NCBI GenBank assembly: GCA_016858145.1
Contig: JAEHOE010000181.1
Location: 1 to 64,000 of the forward strand
DNA: 64,000 nt
Source: Edaphochlamys debaryana
Taxonomy: Eukaryota > Chlorophyta > Chlorophyceae > Chlamydomonadales
Direction of reading: 5' to 3'
Shown: positions 60,885 through 64,000 of the stretch, piece after piece
Layout of the letters: the number at the start of each line of letters is the position of its first letter
Numbering within the stretch: the stretch's first letter is position 1
Notes under the pieces: generated by a model
The model's input: the letters and a program-made list of their open reading frames with translations, nothing else
Told to the model about the DNA's origin: nothing
Database searches by the model: none
Position numbers and translations under genes: made by a program

Positions 60885-62205
60885 AAGGAGGGGGGGGGGA
60901 AGGAGGGGGGGGGAAGGAGGGGGGGGGAAGGAGGGGGGGGGAGAAGGAGGGGCGGTGGTGGGGGAAACCGATAAGGCGGGCGGGAGGGGAGGGGGCGGGC
61001 GGTCACGGCTGTGGTTATGCTTTGCAGTTTCCGGCGTGTGTGGGTTAGGGATTGAGGGACCGGCACGTCAGGCATCGCTCGGCAGCATGGCTTCCTCACG
61101 TTTCCCTGTGACCCCTGCAGTTGCACCCCTGTCCTTCCCCCTGCGTTTGCCTGTGACTCCTACTGACCTTGCCCCTGCCGTCCTCCCCCTTCCCACAGAG
61201 GCGGCCATGGAGTGGCTGCTGGGGCACCTGGAGGACGCAGACATCAACGACCCGCTGCCGGGTGGGTGGGTGGGGATGTCGGGGGCAGCGTAGAGCGTGC
61301 TTCCTCGTCGCCCCGCCGTTGTCATTTGCTCGCCCGCAAGCTTGAGCTGCCCCCGCTGATCGCCCCGTTCGGCATCCCACAGACCCCGCTGCCGCTGCGG
61401 CGCCAGCTGCAGTGGGCGGCGGCGCTGGCAGCCCTGCGCCCGCTGACCCGGAGAAGGTGGCGCAGCTGAGCAGCATGGGCTTCAGCGAGACGCAGGCGGC
61501 GGCGGCGCTGCAGGTGGGGCGGTTGAACAGGGAGCTGGTGCCTTCGTGGGCAGTGTCAGTGCGCCGTGTTTTTGTTATGAGGAATTCCAGCGAACTTTCG
61601 CCGCGCCCGCAGGCGTGCAGCGGCTCCCTGGAGCGCGCCGCCGACTGGCTGTTCAACCACATGGACGACCTGGACGCAGCGGTGGCGCAGGTACGACAGT
61701 CGTACGAGAGGGACGAGCAGCGACTGCAGTGCTGACAGTCTGCTGCTGATCTGTGCTGCTGACGATCTGTAACATGCACGCCCTCCCAGGTGCTGTCGGC
61801 AAGCGCGGGCGCGCCGGCAGCGGCGGCTCCCTCTGGCGGCGCTGCCGCCCCCGGGGCGGCGGCCGGCGGCGCGGCGGCGGCTGTGCTGGACGGCCCCGGG
61901 CGGTTCGAGCTGATGGGCTTCATCTCCCACATGGGCTCCAACCTGGCCTGCGGGCACTACGTGGCGCATATCAAGAAGGAGGGCAGGTGAGGCGGTTCGA
62001 TCCCAGGCTCAGCTGTCACCTCTGGGTGTCACCTGGCGTTCCCCTATCGACGGATGTTCCCCTATCTGCCTTTCCCCTACGCGTCTACACCCGACACCTA
62101 CCTCTCCGCAGGTGGGTCATCTTCAATGATGAGAAGGTGGCGGCCTCGGGGCAGCCCCCGCGGGACCTGGGCTACCTGTACCTGTACAAGCGCGTGGGGG
62201 CCTAG
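55983..62205 (+). CDS. UBP14: Ubiquitin C-terminal hydrolase, USP5/UBP14 (isopeptidase T) type
   Basis: Twenty-four exons; starts: 55983, 56157, 56315, 56476, 56823, 57083, 57259, 57503, 57732, 57919, 58171, 58351, 58610, 58872, 59174, 59346, 59712, 59962, 60286, 61199, 61383, 61613, 61790, 62112; ends: 56081, 56237, 56392, 56661, 56950, 57176, 57377, 57584, 57767, 58050, 58281, 58429, 58755, 59075, 59266, 59534, 59818, 60142, 60394, 61261, 61513, 61690, 61986, 62205. All phases agree; ~938 residues (human USP5 is 858). It disassembles free polyubiquitin chains. Order: N-terminal variant UBP domain, ZnF-UBP (~200-265), Cys box [13 protein letters not shown] (Cys ~338), [28 protein letters not shown], two UBA domains ([21 protein letters not shown]), His box [12 protein letters not shown] (His ~898) and [10 protein letters not shown]. 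Three of four ZnF zinc ligands are replaced. Intron 19 holds a G-rich minisatellite and is open in frame. Confidence 0.95.
60411..60955 (+). repeat. Polypurine G-rich minisatellite in UBP14 intron 19
   Basis: About 34 units of [19 protein letters not shown] sequence, 13-18 bp each, with no T and almost no C for ~545 bp; one stretch near 60,840-60,885 is nearly pure G. The coding strand, hence the transcript, carries the G-rich sequence, so G-quadruplex and R-loop formation are expected. It lies wholly within the 60,395-61,198 intron between the first and second UBA domains. Exact unit numbers are unreliable because long homopolymers are hard to sequence. Confidence 0.95.
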
Positions 62206-62844
62206 GGCTGGTATTGGGAAATGGCGGCCTCGAGCTGGACATGGGTGCAGTGTATTCCGCGTGGTGGGTCCCAGGTTAGCCCGGGGCCAGTTGGCGTTGT
62301 TTTGCCAGCAGGAGGCAGGGCGAGGTACTTACCGCGTGCAGCGGGTTTGGGAGGCGGGAAGAGGGATGTTGCTCGGGGCTGGTGTGAGCAAGTGTGAGGA
62401 GAGCTCAGCCAAAGGGAGCAGGCAAGGCAGGATTCTGCCAATTAAACGAACTCTCGCAGTCGATGTAGTCGGTGTTGCAGCTGAGGGCGGCTACGCTAGA
62501 GTGGCCGGCTAGCAGTCAAACAGTCCTATGCGAGGGACAGGGGTGGCACCCAGGGGTGGCACCCAGGGGTGGCGGAGAGGACAGACGGCTCCTGCGTGGG
62601 TAGGGTGCTGCGGCGCACTTGTAAACTGGGTCTGCGCCAGTTGAAATGAGACGCTCTTCGTGTTCTACCTCTGTCGTCAAGGAGGCCCGCGCTCAGCGCG
62701 ACTGGCGTTGTAGAACTTGGGCGGGATGAGGGTGCCAAGTGCTTGACCGTGCGCAGCAGTCGCTATCGATGGTCAGCAATCAACCCTCATCTGACCACTT
62801 CACTGAGGCAGCCGTCGCGGCGACTTTGACACTTAGCAGGCGCC
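62206..62844. other. UBP14 3' flank and bestrophin 5' flank
   Basis: Contains the expected 3' UTR of UBP14 and the promoter/leader of the next gene in the same orientation. A GGGTGGCACCCAG-type direct repeat lies near 62,540-62,572. No additional gene was seen. Confidence 0.5.
62620..62624 (+). terminator. Candidate TGTAA polyadenylation signal for UBP14
   Basis: TGTAA, the usual poly(A) signal in volvocine green algae, occurs 415 bp after the UBP14 stop codon. The pentamer is short, so chance occurrence is possible. Confidence 0.4.
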
Positions 62845-64000
62845 ATGCAGCTCGCGGCCCCCCGCCCTCTCGGCCTTCGCTGCGGCCTTGCTCGTCGGAC
62901 AGTGGTTCGCGTTGCTGCTAGCGGCCCGCGCGACAGCAACGCGCCCATCCAGGTGTGTGCATGAACCCAAACCCTCTAGGGGCCGCCCCACATTGCGCGG
63001 GTGCTACCCCTCATTGCGATGCTGTCAATGACAAGACGGCGATGCTCGACTTGGGTTGTCCTTGAGCCGCGTGCGCTCAACGGCATCCGCGTCGCCAGCC
63101 GAGTCGCGTTGCCGCTCCGCCTCTACCGTCTTCCCGTATCATCTCACTTTCATTTTTACCTTCCGTCTGTGCATTGCAGTCGAACCCGCTGGGAACACTC
63201 TCCTCCCAAGGCAATGGCATGGCGCCACGCAGCGAGGAGGCTCGCCGCTACTTTCGGACGGTGAGCGCGGGGCAAACACCAGGCAGGGCAGGGCCTTTAC
63301 CGGCTCGTCCCGGCTTTGCCCCGCCTGCCCACCCTGCCCCGCCTGCCCACCCTGCCCCGCCCTCCACCCAGGTATATGACTTCCCGCAATGGCAGAAGCA
63401 CCGCTCGCAGTACCGCTTCATGGAGCGCCTCTTCTCGCTCGGCCAGTAAGTGCGCCAGCCTTCCCCTCAACCTGTCAGTGTGCTTGGCGACCCACTGCGC
63501 ACGACCTGACCCCTCGGCCTGCCCCTCCCCAACCACGCTCACAGGAGCCACATCCTCCAAAACGCTCTCCCCGCCATCTCGTGGGTGAGTCTGCGCATAC
63601 GTGGCTTCGCGCTTGTGGCTCCGCGCCAGCACCGGCATGACGTAGAGGCCGCACTGGCCCCTGTTCGCTACAGGTGACCCTCGTCGCCACCCTGGTTGCC
63701 TCCTACGGGACGTCGTACGATGCGGGGTACCTCCCCGAGGGCTTCCCCGGCATCTCCCCCAACGCGTCCTGCACGGTAGGGGGAGCTTGGGACTTGCTTT
63801 GCCGCCGTTTGAGGTTCACGGTTCGACAAGGTCCAGAGGTGTCCCGCCGAGCCATGTGACATGGCCCATGTCCTACGCTGTTTGCGATGGAACTGTGCGC
63901 CTCCCGGCCCCCGCAGGCCTTCACTTCTAACACCTCCGTGGCGCTGTCTCTGCTCTTGGTCTTCCGGACAAACTCTTCGTACGGGCGGTGAGCGGGCGAG
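62845..64000 (+). CDS. Bestrophin-like anion channel, probably chloroplast (partial, 3' cut off)
   Basis: Six exons are visible: 62845-62952, 63180-63260, 63372-63445, 63545-63584, 63674-63775 and 63917-63987, the last ending at a GT donor whose intron leaves the window. They encode ~151 residues. The first exon (MQLAAPRPLGLRCGLARR...) has the Arg/Ala-rich, acid-poor character of a chloroplast transit peptide. Then follow YDFPQWQKHRSQYRFMERL, ILQNALPAISWVTLVATLVA (first membrane span) and SVALSLLLVFRTNSSYGR, which match the N-terminal half of the bestrophin-like/UPF0187 family including plant thylakoid chloride channel VCCN1 and algal thylakoid bestrophins linked to bicarbonate transport. The start is chosen because it is the only upstream ATG that splices in frame to this chain. 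Confidence 0.88.

Noticed and set aside
60152..61293. Gly/Glu/Lys-rich ORFs through the polypurine tract as separate genes
   Set aside because: A T-free tract cannot contain stop codons, so openness is automatic. The region is an intron of UBP14; only the in-frame retention possibility is reported.

Overview
The window looks like nuclear DNA of a GC-rich chlorophyte alga of the Chlamydomonas/Volvox type (Chlamydomonadales). The support is GC-rich, intron-dense genes with short GT-AG introns, Ala/Gly/Pro-rich proteins, a TGTAA polyadenylation-type signal, an L1-type LINE, and a large protein related to the C-terminal half of SPL/SBP regulators. No bacterial, organellar, tRNA, rRNA or CRISPR feature was seen. 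Gene models were built by hand from splice sites, reading phase and family similarity; none is supported by RNA data.

Layout. 1-12,962: seven complete and one partial head-to-tail copy of a ~1.77 kb unit, cut off by the left window edge, probably a subtelomeric or heterochromatic array. 12,963-25,400: transposon graveyard with a LINE remnant, non-autonomous hAT-like elements, a ~5.2 kb L1-like LINE on the minus strand and GC-rich interspersed repeats. 25,403-31,531 (+): a 10-exon gene for a ~1,581-residue multi-membrane-span protein homologous to the C-terminal part of SPL1/SPL12-type proteins, with ankyrin repeats but no SBP DNA-binding domain. 31,532-38,619: second repeat zone with a three-level nested transposon insertion. 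38,620-64,000: a compact gene block.

Gene block: a TIC62-like plastid NAD(P)-binding protein (-), adenylate kinase 6 (-), an SLC35B-type PAPS/nucleotide-sugar transporter (-), a bL25-family probably mitochondrial ribosomal protein (+), a short MED13-like Mediator subunit (-), a USP5/UBP14-type deubiquitinase (+), and the 5' half of a bestrophin-like, probably chloroplast, anion channel (+, cut by the right edge). The transporter/bL25 and MED13/UBP14 pairs are divergent and share intergenic regions of about 0.4-0.5 kb. The genes are mainly housekeeping; I see no operon-like functional cluster.

Most unusual points: an 804-bp UBP14 intron, filled by a ~545-bp G-rich minisatellite, that is a multiple of three and stop-free in frame (exitron-like); loss of three of four zinc ligands in the UBP14 ZnF-UBP domain; mosaic variants in the tandem array; an SPL-type scaffold that is membrane-anchored and SBP-less; modular duplicated exons and a 10-bp microexon in the TIC62-like gene; and a LINE whose ORF1 tail is an in-frame 24-bp minisatellite joined to ORF2 by a TAAATG stop-start.
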